A stretch of DNA of 64,000 bases, from positions 488,844-552,843 of the forward strand of contig FJUW01000020.1 in assembly GCA_900074885.1 (NCBI GenBank). Reading direction: 5' to 3'. Position 1 is the first letter of the stretch, and every line of letters begins with the position of its first letter. Under the pieces are notes generated by a model. It had not been told where the DNA came from and ran no database searches. It was given only the letters and a program-made list of their open reading frames with translations. This document shows, one piece after another, positions 49,548 through 61,093 of the stretch. The position numbers and the translations under genes were made by a program. This DNA is from Rhynchosporium graminicola (taxonomy: Eukaryota; Ascomycota; Leotiomycetes; Helotiales; Ploettnerulaceae).

Positions 49548-51078
49548 ATGATGGAGCATGAGCACGAGGATGAGACCATCGAGGCCGAAGTTGACGTATG
49601 AGATGATGAAGGTCCTTCCAGTGCTTAATTTGTGCTGGCCATCTACCAACAGAGCTTCAGCCTGCCCACGCGAGCAATGTTAAAACAAATTTCTGACATA
49701 TTGAACAGGGTTTCGATAATGACTCCGCATATGCAGGATCGTCGTAAGGATATGCTCTATGATACATGTGCTCTCTGTACCTGATTGCTGATAGGATGTC
49801 TGTAGATCTGGGAGTTTGACAGAAACGCTATCGTCAACTATCTCACGGGGTGTTGAGGAGTATGGGAGGACATGTAAGCTGATACACAGTATACCCGCAG
49901 TTGCATTCAGTAGACACACGGAGCTGATCCTACCCCCTCCAGATGCAGCATATGGCAACGAAGGTCGGTTACCAAGCAAATGTAAATTCCAAAGTGAACA
50001 AGGGACTGATATAAAGCCCAATGTAGAATATGGCCTTCCGATCGATGAAGAAGAGTTAGATAGGATCGATATGTCCCACGCCAAATATGGGATGCTCCTG
50101 GAGAAGAAGCTATTTCTTGCACCAATCACAACGAAGCCGCAGAAAATTCTGGATATTGGAACAGGTAAATTAAGAATTTTTCCGCACTTCGCATGCTGGA
50201 CTGACGATAAACTCAAGGGACAGGAATATGGGCCATAGATGTAGGGGGCCTTGCTACATGATAAGGATATTTTTAACATTCTGAAATTAGATGGCAGAAT
50301 TATATCCTTCTGCTGAGGTATGCTCCATGTGTGCTGGGCCGAGGGTCTTGTACTAATTCAACTACAGGTTCTTGGCCTCGATATTGCTCCTACCCAACCG
50401 CAATGGTATGGACATTGGCTTGAAAAGTAAACAACATAGCGCTAATGTGGACATAAGGGTGCCGCCCAATTGCATCTTCCAACTCGATGATGTAGAGTTG
50501 CCCTGGACACTCGACGCAAACAGCTACGATTTCATTCACGGTCGAGATCTCCTCCTATCTATTCGCGACTGGCCAAATCTCGTAAAACAATGCTACAAGT
50601 ACGGGCTCCCTTCTTCAAGCTCCAGGCATGTTCATCTCTAAAAATTTCCATCAGGACACTCAAACCCGGCGGCTACCTTGAACTCCAATGCATCTACCCT
50701 CGGCTAAAATGCGACGATGACTCCACTCCCCCCGACTCTGGACTCATGATGTTCTCCAACTACGCACTTGACGCTTCTACGAAAATGGGCGCTCCCCTCG
50801 ACGCCTGCATACACTACGCGGACTACATGTCATCCGCCGGATTCGAAGACCTCGTCGAACGACGATACAAACTGCCCAGCTCCCCATGGGCGCGAGAGAA
50901 ACGTATGAAGCTCATTGGGGCTTTCGAGTTGCATAATCTGCTGAGGGGTGTCAGTGCGATGAGCCTGAGGATGTTTAGTAAGGCGTATGGGTGGAGTCAG
51001 AGCCAGATCGAGCTGTTTCTTGTGCAGGCCAGGAAGGATATGCAGGATAGGAGGTTTCATTCTTATTATGATTTGTGA
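49548..51078 (+). CDS. LaeA-like class I SAM methyltransferase
   Basis: There are eight exons: 49,548-49,595, 49,710-49,744, 49,806-50,164, 50,218-50,240, 50,291-50,317, 50,368-50,405, 50,458-50,598 and 50,655-51,078, giving 364 residues. I derived the model from GT-AG sites and phase agreement. It rebuilds the family sequence: an acidic start (MMEHEHEDETIEAEVD), LTETLSSTISRGVEEYGRT, PIDEEELDRIDMSHAKYGML, SAM motif I as KILDIGTGTGIWAID (split over exons 3 and 4), MAELYPSAE then VLGLDIAPTQPQWVPPNC, DDVELPWTLDANSYDFIHGR, and TLKPGGYLELQ. The C-terminal part ends RFHSYYDL. Relatives include LaeA, a global regulator of fungal secondary metabolism, and many pathway-local paralogues; sequence alone does not decide. 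A possible 37-nt intron at about 49,879-49,915 was not used because removing it breaks the frame. Confidence 0.88.
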
Positions 51079-52747
51079 GTTTCCCTCTCTAGGTTACGAG
51101 TAAGAGGTGTATGGCATGGATGGCTGATTCTGGTGGTAAGTGTTATTGTATATGGTCGCAAACCTGGTGGATCAGAACCTGTACCTACACCTGAATCTGA
51201 GCCTGGTAGCGCAGTACAGGTTGCATGATAGAGGCAATTACTGGCAATGAAAAGGGAGGATGGTAATGGACGACAAGCAAGAATATCTAATCAGGGGACG
51301 CGACTGTTCGGATAAGATGAGGGATACTTAGACCTGTATTACCTCACTAGTCTACGTTGATTTCACTTGCAGCTTGCAGCTCTGATATATATAGTAATAT
51401 ACGCTGAAATGGATTCTCAAACATCGTAAGAGCATTACATACATTGATAGAACTTTCTTTACAGTTGAAGGCAGCAGAGGTAGGAAGACTTTCCGGAAGT
51501 AGCATTACTTATCCTCCGTCTTAGACTCTGTGTACCAAGTGTCAGAACAAAGTCGCCGAATCTGCGAGGTTGCCTGTCATGCATCTCAATTAAGCAGAAG
51601 CAGTAAGGAACCTAGGTACCTACCATAATGTACTCAACGTAGATTCGTAGAAGATCTTCGGCGCATTACATTAAGGAGTACTCGCTTGTGGTTCTGAATC
51701 GTTCCGCAATTATGTTGGAAGCAGAGTCGGGGTCGGGGTCGGAGTCGGAATGGAGTCGGGTCCACTGACTGACTGGTAAATGCAGCCAATGAGAGTTCGG
51801 TAAGATTACCCCACCTCATGAACAGTTACTACAAAGGAGTTTTCGACATCGGTTAGTATTGCAAGATCAATTGTGAGAGATCGAATGAAGGAATAATTAT
51901 CAGTTGTATTTTGGATGATACCACTTGTTGTTCTATAAATGCTATTGCCACAGGACAGGAGGCATTCAGGGCATAACAACTCCCTTACCCCTCCAAACAA
52001 TACAGGGATCTGCATTTGCACGACCCCAGAAGATTCTCGCTAAATTAAAAAGCTTCATATCATATCAAATCAAATCAAGTCGACCTTGACACCGCCTGCT
52101 TTCTTTGTCCCTCTTAATCGAACTGTGAGATTATCTACCTTACCTGTCTGTACCTTTAACCCTTACCCGCGTTTGTCGCTGCAGTCATCCTTTCCGAGCC
52201 AGCTAAGAATCGCTCCTCAGGAAGTTTCTATACCCTTTCAAACTTCGCCTCTTTCATTACCGGACCATACCTTGATTTCTACTCTACTCTACTCTACTCT
52301 ACCTACCTCACCACCACCCCTCGTCCCACTCAAACTGCAGTTAACCCCACCAAAACCCCATCTCTGTCTTCTGCCTCTCTTTATTCTCCTCTCCCTCCTT
52401 CTTCAACTCGTCGTTTATGCCGCGACAGGTCGTAGATCGTTGGGCACGGAAACGCTACTTCGGATAGCAGAAGCCGTCATAGGATACAGAAACGAACAAA
52501 CACATTGGATATTAGGGGAAACAGCTGGCCCGGAATAAACTTAAACAGCAAGGTACGCATTCGCTCCAGGCAGGTCTTGTCCATATAGCTGCCTCCGGAT
52601 TATGGAAGACATTGCGAAACTGAGTTTCTGCGAGTCAGAAAACCCGAGGAATTTGCTACGCCTTTCACATCGTCCGACTTGCTAATAATCTCTTCAAGCA
52701 GGTCAATCAATCTCACATCAAGCTCATCGAGCTCCTAAACCACAATC
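51079..52747. other. Intergenic region upstream of the MTHFR gene
   Basis: A GTCGGG/GTCGGA tandem stretch lies near 51,726-51,760 and a TCTAC repeat at about 52,280-52,300. The 450 bases before the next start codon are CT-rich, a common feature of strongly expressed fungal promoters and leaders. No gene is seen. Confidence 0.5.
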
Positions 52748-54738
52748 ATGCACATCAAAGATATGCTGGCTGGGGCCGAGAGGTCTGGGCAGCCCACGTT
52801 CTCCTTCGAATTCTTCCCTCCCAAGACCGCACAGGGTGTGCAGAACCTCTACGATCGTATGGACCGTATGCATGGACTGGGACCCAGCTTCATCGACATT
52901 ACATGGGGCGCAGGAGGACGCTTGGCACAATTGACTTGCGAGATGGTGAGCGTGGCTCAGTCTCATCATGGGCTCGAGACGTGCATGCATTTGACTTGCA
53001 CAGATATGGGGCAGGATATGGTGGATGCCGCGCTTAGGGACGCCTATAAGGCTGGTTGCACGAATATTTTGGCGCTGCGTGGAGATCCTCCTAGAGAGAA
53101 GGAGAAGTGGGTTGCCACGGAAGGAGGATTCCAATATGCTAAGGATCTGGTGAAGCATATCCGTGAGACATACGGCAGTCATTTCGATATTGGTGTCGCG
53201 GGATATCCAGAGGGGTGTGACGATCAGGATGACCCAGAGCTCTTGCTGGAACATCTGAAGCAGAAGGTTGACGCTGGAGCTACATTCATCGTTACCCAGA
53301 TGTTCTACGATGCGGAGAATTTCATTGATTGGATTCACAAGGTCAGAGCGAAGGGTATCACGATCCCAATCGTTCCTGGTATCATGCCGATCAACACATA
53401 TGCCAGCTTCCTGCGCAGATGCAACCATATGGGCTGCAGGATTCCACCAGAATGGAGCGAAGCTTTGGAGAAAGTCAAGAATGATGATTCTGCCGTTCGT
53501 AATATCGGGACTGGTCTTGTGGCCGAGATGTGCCGCAAGCTCCTCGCTGCTGGTATTCACCATTTACATTTCTATACCATGAATTTGGCACAGGCTACTC
53601 GTATGCTCCTCGAGGAGTTGAATCTCACTCCATCCGACCAACGTCCACGGAAGCAAGCTCTCCCATGGAGACAATCTCTTGGCCTTGGACGCAGAGAAGA
53701 AGACGTCCGTCCTATTTTCTGGAAGAATAGAAACAAGTCTTACGTCACCCGAACTCAAAATTGGGATGAGTTCCCCAACGGCAGGTGGGGAGATTCGAGA
53801 TCTCCGGCCTTTGGAGAGCTTGATGCATATGGCATTGGTTTGAAGGGTACAAATGAGCAGAACCGCAAGCTTTGGGGAGAACCAAAGTCCATCAAGGATA
53901 TTGCTGAGATCTTCGTCAAGTATCTCGAGAATGGCGTGGAGAGTCTCCCATGGAGCGAGGAACCCATTTCTAGCGAAGCCGATTCTATCAAGTCCGATCT
54001 CATTGCTCTCAATAGGCGAGGCATGCTCACCATCAACTCTCAACCAGCTGTCGATGGCGCAAAGTCCTCTGATCCAGTGTACGGATGGGGTCCTAACAAC
54101 GGTTACGTCTACCAGAAAGCCTACCTCGAACTTTTGGTATCTCCAACGCTCATGGCCCAGCTTATTACTCGCATCGAACTTGAGCCTGACTTGACATATT
54201 ACGCTGTTAACCGAGTGGGCGAACTGAAGACGAATGCATCAGGCGATGGACCAAATGCCGTTACTTGGGGTGTCTTCCCAGGGAAGGAGATCGTGCAGCC
54301 GACTATCGTCGAGACGATCAGTTTCCTAGCTTGGAAGGACGAGGCTTTCCGTCTCGGGACCGATTGGGCAAAGTGTTATTCTGCACTCAGTCCTAGCCGG
54401 CAGCTCATTGAGAATTTGATGGACACGTGGTATCTTGTCAACATCGGTATATCTCTACTGAAAGCCTCCAGTCCTGTACCACTTGACTAACTCCTACAGT
54501 ACATAACGATTTCCACCAGACCCATGGCTTATTCCCACTCTTCGACGGTCTAGAGCTGAAGGATATCGATGTTCCATTCTCGAGCTCTGTCAATGGCGGC
54601 GATACCAACGGCGCCGATACTAATGGCGTTCATACTAATGGCGTTCATATCAATGGCGTGAACGGCATCAAGCCCGAGGGCAAAGAGAACATCCATCTTA
54701 CGAATGGAGCATCCGTGAAAGTGTCCGCAGCTAATTAG
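52748..54738 (+). CDS. MET13: Methylenetetrahydrofolate reductase
   Basis: There are two exons, 52,748-54,446 and 54,500-54,738, giving 645 residues. The 53-nt intron (GTATAT ... TACAG) splits the Val codon of NIVHNDFHQTHGLFPLF. The N-terminal TIM-barrel catalytic domain has FSFEFFPPKTAQGV (catalytic Glu and folate binding), DITWGAGG, CMHLTCTDM, ILALRGDPP (FAD binding), YPEG, FIVTQMFYDAENF and VPGIMPI. The linker and C-terminal regulatory domain have NWDEFPNGRWGDSRSPAFG, YGWGPNNGYVYQKAYLEL, VTWGVFPGKEIVQPTIVE and the HGLFP motif. The enzyme reduces 5,10-methylene-THF to 5-methyl-THF for methionine synthesis. The last 70 residues after the conserved domain are an added tail with repeated NG units (DTNGADTNGVHTNGVHING), absent from the family core. 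Yeast has two paralogues, so MET13 versus MET12 is not fully settled. Confidence 0.95.
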
Positions 54739-55820
54739 AATCTCCTCGAGTTTACATCTTCGAATCTCAACAAAACGAATTTACGATTACGACCATACGC
54801 ACGATTCAACATGCAAAATTAGACGAGATCAGATGTCTGCTGTTACTCTTCATTTCATTTCACTTCTCCTCAGTATTGCTGAGGGTATTTATTCGTTGGT
54901 TATTTCAACCACGAAATCAAAAATGTTATTTGCCTCATCTGCATCTAGCGCTGGTGTTCCGGGCCGGTACAGGCAAACGAACTTCAACAAGTTTGGCTGG
55001 CTGGCGTTTTTCTTTTATTGTGTGCGAAGGTTACATGATCTCAACGATCGAGCTTGGGCTACGGAAAAGCTTTTACGGGAGTGCTGGGATCTGCTTTTCG
55101 GGTTGTGATGCACGGGTTTTCTTCATCAGAGACCTGGGAGAATAGATAAGAGACAGATGAGGGATAATGTGATACCCTGTCGCCCTGGAGCCTTCAACGG
55201 CCGAGATGGGCTTTTTTATTCCGAGCTAGACCGAGCGAATAGAATACAAGCCAGCGAAATGTGTTTCGATAGAGGTCATGAATTGACTTGGACTGCAGTA
55301 CAATAAGCTTCCCGTGCATCTATACATTTGTGCTCAAGTCTTCCTTTGCGAAACGTGAACTGTGCATGTGAAGTCATTGATGGCACTGCCATCAGGTGGT
55401 GGAAGTGAAGCTATCTAGCGTGTTTGAGGGCATCGAAAGCCCTGTTTGCGCGCCGCGCACCTAGATCTGTGACACATTTCTTTGAGACATAAGTACACGT
55501 TAAGTCATTGAAACAATATTTTCATTTCAAGCTACAACTAAGCCCCATCACGCCATGCAGTCCAGTAATTTCAAAGCCCTCAGAGCCCATCAAGACTTGA
55601 TCTCTTACAATAAGCAAGGTAAACTTCAACACCCACCCATCCGAAGGCTCAAAACTCCGAAAATCCTCATAGCGATAGTCGTGTAGCACATTCATACATT
55701 CGTAATTCCATATATTCACTCACTCGTACATTCTGTCTTGTCTCCCTTCTTTGATGGTCAATCATCTAGTGGAAGTCGATGTTCAATAATCAGCTTTTGA
55801 GGAAAGAAATATGTCTGTCG
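54739..55820. other. Intergenic, no gene recognised
   Basis: This is the MTHFR 3' region and flanking DNA. Short frames have no support. Confidence 0.5.
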
Positions 55821-56483
55821 TCAGCCTTTTACAGCGCTCTCCTTCACCACAGCATCCGTATTCTGACCTCTGAGACCGAGACTTCGAACCCTCATGCGAG
55901 TCCTGGTGCTTTGGGGGCGTCTCTGTTTTCTTCTTGGGTCCTTGGCCGTGGGTGCATCTTCGTCTTCGTCATCCATTTGTTTGACACCCTCATCGTCTTC
56001 GGAACCTGGATCTTGGTCTTGATCTTGACTTTGGCTCGGCTTGCTTCTATCTTCCTCCTCCTCCTCCTCCTTCTTTCCTCTCTGAATCGACTTTGAGCCC
56101 AAGCCCAGCTTTCGATTCAGATTTGAATCCGGACCCAGCACAGGATCCGATTTGGCTACTCGACCGTCAAGTCGAATTCCCTTCCCGTGACCTTTCCCTT
56201 TCACTTCTTCTCTAACACCCCCTCCCATTACTCCCCTTTTCGCGCTATCAGGAGTTCCTGCCGGTGACGACAGCGATAGAGAAAATCCCGAAGCCGAAGG
56301 CGTGCGAAAACGTGCCCGGCCACGTAAGGTTCCGATCGTGCTTCTGTGCGAAGTCACATGGTTTGAGGCTGAGCTGCGGCGACGTTTACGCCCTCTTTGG
56401 GTGTCGAGGTCGTCTTCGGTCGAGAGGGGCAGTGTTGGTAGAGAGAGGAGAGTTGGGTATGAATGGGTTGTGAGTGATGTCAT
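55821..56483 (-). CDS. Hypothetical disordered protein
   Basis: This is a single frame of 220 residues starting MTSLTTHSYPTLLSLPTLPL. It is mostly low-complexity: an Arg/Ser stretch (RGRKRRRSSASN), a Gly/Lys-rich middle, a poly-Glu run (KKEEEEEEDRSK), and an acidic then basic end (DDEDEDAPTAKDPRRKQRR). The RGRKRRR stretch could be a nuclear localisation signal. A real gene is likely from its length and non-repetitive codon use, but introns or a longer form cannot be excluded. I do not recognise a family. Confidence 0.45.
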   Translation of the reverse strand: MTSLTTHSYPTLLSLPTLPLSTEDDLDTQRGRKRRRSSASNHVTSHRSTIGTLRGRARFRTPSASGFSLSLSSPAGTPDSAKRGVMGGGVREEVKGKGHGKGIRLDGRVAKSDPVLGPDSNLNRKLGLGSKSIQRGKKEEEEEEDRSKPSQSQDQDQDPGSEDDEGVKQMDDEDEDAPTAKDPRRKQRRPQSTRTRMRVRSLGLRGQNTDAVVKESAVKG

Positions 56484-57776
56484 TGCGCGGTGTGGTGGTG
56501 TTGCCGATGTTGAGGTTTTGGAAGTCGTCCTCTAAAACAAAGACGGAATTGATGGTTTGGACTTATCGCTGGCTCGATGATTTCTAAGTTTTTAGAAGAG
56601 TTGCGTTCTCGGGGTTTTGTTGCTATTGCTGGGAATGTTTGTCTGCTTGCTCATCAGATATCCTGCTGCGTATAACCTGCTGAGGTCCGATTCAGCCTCA
56701 AAATCGTATCATCGGGTTTTGAACAATATAGATCAAAAGAAGAAAGAAACTTGAAACGGGTATTGGGGGTTCAAGTACACAGCCGCCTTCGGATGGCAAT
56801 TTAGGCTTCGTTTCTGAGCTTGGGGAAATGCGTGCTGGTGATTAGAAAGAAAGTATATATCAGCATCAGCCTAGACTTCCAGCTTTGTGATGGGCTCGTG
56901 ACCTGTTTTTACCCCTCGGAACGGAAAGAGAAGGCAACAACGGTAGTACAGTAGGGAAGGAGATGCAGATGCAGAGTTGTGTTCGATTTTGATTGAGCAG
57001 CGGAGGAATGATAATGACTATGGGACAGAAGAGGAGGATAGTGGTGATTAGGGTAATAAGTCAGTGAGTGTGGTATTGATGATTTGTAGAAGGGAATGGT
57101 AGATGTTTGCTTAGAACTTCAGAGAACTAGAACTAATTCCATGGTGGGGGCTGACATGGCTTAAGAGGATGCGCTACTTACGTGGACTCTTCTCCTGGTG
57201 ACCTGCACGGCACTTGGGCGATACTGAATAGCAAGAGAAGCTGAGATGTGCTGTGGTATGAAAGTTCAATCGATCATTATCTTCTGGTGTTGAAGTTGAA
57301 GTTGAAGTTGAAGTTGAAGTTGAAGTTGAAGTTGAAGTTGAAGGTTGAAGGTTGAAGGTTGAAGGTTGAAGGTTGAAGGTTGAAGGTTGAAGGTTGAAGG
57401 TTGAAGGTTGAAGGTTGAAGTTGAAGGTTGAAGGAGAAGGAACGGGAGCTCTAAATGTTCTCAAGTGCTCTCTTATGCCAGCCAGCGGATATGGAAACAC
57501 AATGTCCCAACGTCGCTCATTACTAGTAAATTTATATCAGACAGCTGACGTGTAATATCTCAAGGGATAGAACCCGGTTGGATGTGATGAGAGCTTGTCG
57601 CATGAGTGAGAGACACAACAGAGATGGGACCAACACCTCGCTTGGCTGACGATCTCCTGACGCGAGCTTGGGATAATTTGTCGATAATCGCAGAGCTCCA
57701 GCACAATTCGATTGAGCACCACCACAACGCAGCACTAAACTCGCATCAATTGTCAATTGGACATATTACAGAAACC
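56484..57776. other. Intergenic region with minisatellite
   Basis: No gene is supported. The notable feature is the tandem repeat at 57,289-57,435, described separately. The region from about 57,500 is the promoter of the next gene. Confidence 0.5.
57289..57435. repeat. TTGAAG hexamer array passing into a GTTGAAG heptamer array
   Basis: About nine TTGAAG units (57,289-57,343) are followed by about thirteen GTTGAAG units with one hexamer interruption near 57,415-57,424. The change of unit length by a single G within one array is clear by eye. Confidence 0.95.
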
Positions 57777-58446
57777 ATGTTTGCGCGACCAATTTTCAGA
57801 GCTTCGCGGCTCTGCTGCCGTTTCTACGCTACAGAAACGCAGAAGGTATCTCCTCTACTACTTAAGATCAGGCAAGCTCTCCTCCCCTCTGCATCCAATA
57901 CATTAAAACCCCCTCATCGCCTCCCAATCAGACCAACTGCAAGATACTCACTAACATCCTTTCTTTAGAGATGACCTCAAAACCGCCATGCGAAACAAAG
58001 ACACCGTCCGCCTACGCGTAGTCCGCTCCCTCCTCGCCCAAGCCAAACGAGCCTCCGAAACCAAACCCATAGAAACAGACGCGCAGATGCTCAAAGTCCT
58101 CACCCAGAATATCAACGCGAATAGAGATGCTGCTGAGGAGTTCACGAAGAGCGGTAGGGCGGATTTGGCGGAGAAGGAGGATCAGGAAAGGGCGATCATG
58201 GATGAGTATAAGGATAGTGTGCCGAAGGTTGGGGAGGCGGATTTGGCGGCGGTGAGGGAGAGGATTGAGTTGGTGTTGAAGCAGCTGCAGGAGCAGCTGG
58301 GCGGGGAATTTAAGAGGGAGAATGTGAAGGTGGGAGATGTTCTTAAGAGGGTGTTGGAGGGGAAGGAGGGGGAGGAGATATTAGGAAAGTTTGAGAGGGG
58401 GGAGGTCGTCAAAGTTTTGATGCCAATGCTTAAGGGGACGAAATAA
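57777..58446 (+). CDS. AIM41: Mitochondrial GatB/YqeY-domain protein (Aim41)
   Basis: There are two exons, 57,777-57,871 and 57,969-58,446, giving 190 residues. The intron begins GC (AG|GCAAGC) and ends TTTAG. The GTATCT a little upstream does not give a working frame, whereas the GC site rebuilds LLLKIRDDLKTAMRNKDTVR. The first 25 residues (MFARPIFRASRLCCRFYATE) are basic and Ser/Arg/Ala-rich without acids, a typical mitochondrial presequence with a likely cleavage near FYAT. The rest is the YqeY domain: VVRSLLAQAKRASE, LTQNINANRDAAEEF and an amphipathic helical C-terminus ending LMPMLKGTK. Relatives resemble the tail domain of GatB amidotransferase. The yeast protein is a mitochondrial inheritance factor of unclear biochemical role. 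Confidence 0.9.
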
Positions 58447-61093
58447 TGGTTGGTGGTTAAGATATTGACTGAGGCAAGCTGATGGAGGATATGTCGGAAG
58501 ACTTAAGTCTCAGAAGAGGTTCATGAAGGCCTTCCTAGGAAACGAAATGGGAATAGGCGGTGGATGAAAGTCCTTGTACGAGAAAGCAGAGCCTTGGATA
58601 GGCAAAAGATGTAAGCTGTGTATTATGTGTACATTTGTAGATTAGATGTCCCTACTACGATACCACTCTTTGATCACAATCTGGAGGATTGGAGGATTGA
58701 GTGCTACATGGTTTTGAGGGCTTCTAATGTTCACTGCTACAACTGATTTAATCCGATAGCTCATATCGGAATTTACCAGAATGTGCTACTATGCCACTCA
58801 GCTATGTAGCGAGGACTCTTGCTGATAGTCCTTACAAAATGACAGAATGAACTCAGCTCAGAGCACGACGGAAAGCGATAGTATATTGATTCTTATCATG
58901 TTCCTCTGATGTCAGCCCCAAAGCTTCGGCAGCTGCTTTGAAATCTGTAGATATATGTATCGAAAGGTACATGACAAGCTTCCTTCAAAAGTTGAAAAGT
59001 TCCCGACAGGCTATGTAGACTGACACCGTACCTACATAACAAAAACAGGGTTCATTCTTTGGTAATACCTCAGAATGGTGTCTCTGGGCGCGGGGTTCAG
59101 GCCCAGTTGATTTGATGCAAGAGAAAGCTGCAATAGATGTCAAACTCGACACGTTCAAGTCTTACGTTGCATCCCGAACCGCTTGTCATGTCAGTACTGA
59201 AACTTCAGTCTTGAAAGTCTTGAAACAGAATAATGAGCTTTATGTATGTGGAAGATTACAAGTCATATTCGGCAGTAGGGAGTACTCCATAATCGTGACT
59301 CTGGGCTTGGATCGGAAGACAGGTGGTGCGATGGCTAAGCTCGAGCCATGGTGGAATTGTGGAGATGAATAATCGATGGAACGGGACGGCGCGAGGCGTT
59401 GTATGGCTGTAAGTGTACGGACTTTTGCAAGGAGTTTCTGCGTAACACCCACACACCGACCCCCGCCTAATCACTTGACATCTTCTTGCTGCAGGGCACT
59501 GTATGCTGCATTGCATTGCATTACATATCTGTGGACCAGAAATAGCTAATCTGACTCGTCCAAACCCGAAAGCCGTTCAACTCCGATCCGCAAACCTTCC
59601 ACTCATTCTTATCGCATCCAAATACAGCAAAAGGGCGCCCGAACTTGTCAGACAAAGTGTACCCGGCATCATATCTGATTATCACTTTGCCATCAAAATT
59701 GTAACTCCCCAGCTCGTTCGGAACCAAAAGCACTCAACTCAGCGCATCGGTCTTTGAGCCCTTCGATCGCTCTCATTAGTACTTGAGAGGTTGAGTTGAA
59801 GCCACACGGCGCCATTGGTCACTTGCTGTCTCTTTACTCGTTAATGTGTTTTCTTCAGCAATCATTCACAGAACGTGACCTGTTCACAGTAACGCCGAGG
59901 AAACCCAACTTCTTGAAATGGTACCGTAATAGAAAGGGACTTTATGGTTTGAAGTCATAGTTCGTCTTAGTAAGCCTTCTTCCCGACTATTCCAGATTTC
60001 TCCGCGAAGGGCTCTTAGTTGCTACAAGCTCAGCATGGACCCTCAGTTTACCTATATTTCTTTTTCCGTAGTCTAGACTCAGTACATTTTTGCAAAGCGT
60101 CGAGAAAAGCACCGACTACTACGAGCTATCTGGAGACTGAGAAAGGTCTAGAATCTAGCTCGAAAACTTCAGTCTAGTTGGACACACAGAGACTCCGCTA
60201 TTGGAGCTGTCATGGAAGTGTCAATTACGGGCTGCAGATCCGTTCATCTGCGAAGTGGACCCATTACTAGCCTATGGCACCGCACCGTCCATCCCGATTC
60301 GAGAACTCAAATCAAACCACCCATACTACGAAGTAACTACAGCTACTACTACAGTAGTTTCCGTCTTTAGTCTGATATCTGATTTGACGAAATCTACCTA
60401 GTACTGTCAGGATACTCGCTCGCTCGTACTGAGCCTGTCTCACAGCTGAGGTAGAATACAGTCAGTACTCGAGCCCGCTGCCCGCTACACGCGCTGCAAA
60501 CCACATCCACCATATTGCCCATCCCTCGCCACGCCTTTTCAGCTGATCTCTCCAGCCTAGTCGATACTCCTCCCATAGGCCTACGGGTATTTATGAGGCT
60601 TCATGATTGAGAGCGCCCGTATTGTCTCCCCGTTCTCACTTTTAATCACGAGATCGGCCATCCCCTCATTTCGAGGGTAGACTTCCGGGAACCTGGAGAC
60701 TGCTGACAATCTCTCTTGTCGCGTTTCCTCGCTCATTTGCGACATCAATATACTTGCCACTGGCGTTCGAGCATCAAGTATCGACGGCAGCTTGTCGATC
60801 GAGTTTCCTCATCGCACCGACCTAATACTAGCGTTCTGCTCAACAGCAGATCATAGTCTAAAACAAGCTTAGGAGCTTCCCATATCAAGAAACACTACCA
60901 GAATGTGCTTTGCAATCCCATAACGAGTTCGACTTGCTAAAAATTCATCAATTACCCAATCCTTAACTGATACTATCACAGCATCGCTCGTGGATCGAAT
61001 GTTTACACTCCACGCTGTCAGCTATACCCTTTACGAAATGATTTACTCGTCTTTCAGCTGGTGAACTTGCGGATAGCGCGGATATTAGTCACC
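58447..61093. other. Long intergenic region
   Basis: There is no gene I can support over 2.6 kb. Frames at 59,112-59,372 and elsewhere lack motifs. The last 500 bases are the probable promoter of the regulator gene. Confidence 0.5.

Noticed and set aside
49879..49915. Possible 37-nt intron in the LaeA-like gene
   Set aside because: Removing it leads to an early stop, while reading through keeps the frame into the conserved part.
52724..53563. Minus-strand open frame of 279 codons
   Set aside because: It is fully antisense to the conserved MTHFR catalytic domain and has no motif.
57606..57776. N-terminal extension of AIM41 from an upstream in-frame ATG
   Set aside because: The extension is acidic and His-rich, whereas starting at 57,777 gives a proper mitochondrial presequence.
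61061..61093. Upstream GTG start for the Zn2Cys6 regulator
   Set aside because: Fungal nuclear genes start at ATG; ATG 61,094 is in an ACCATGG context and gives the whole domain.
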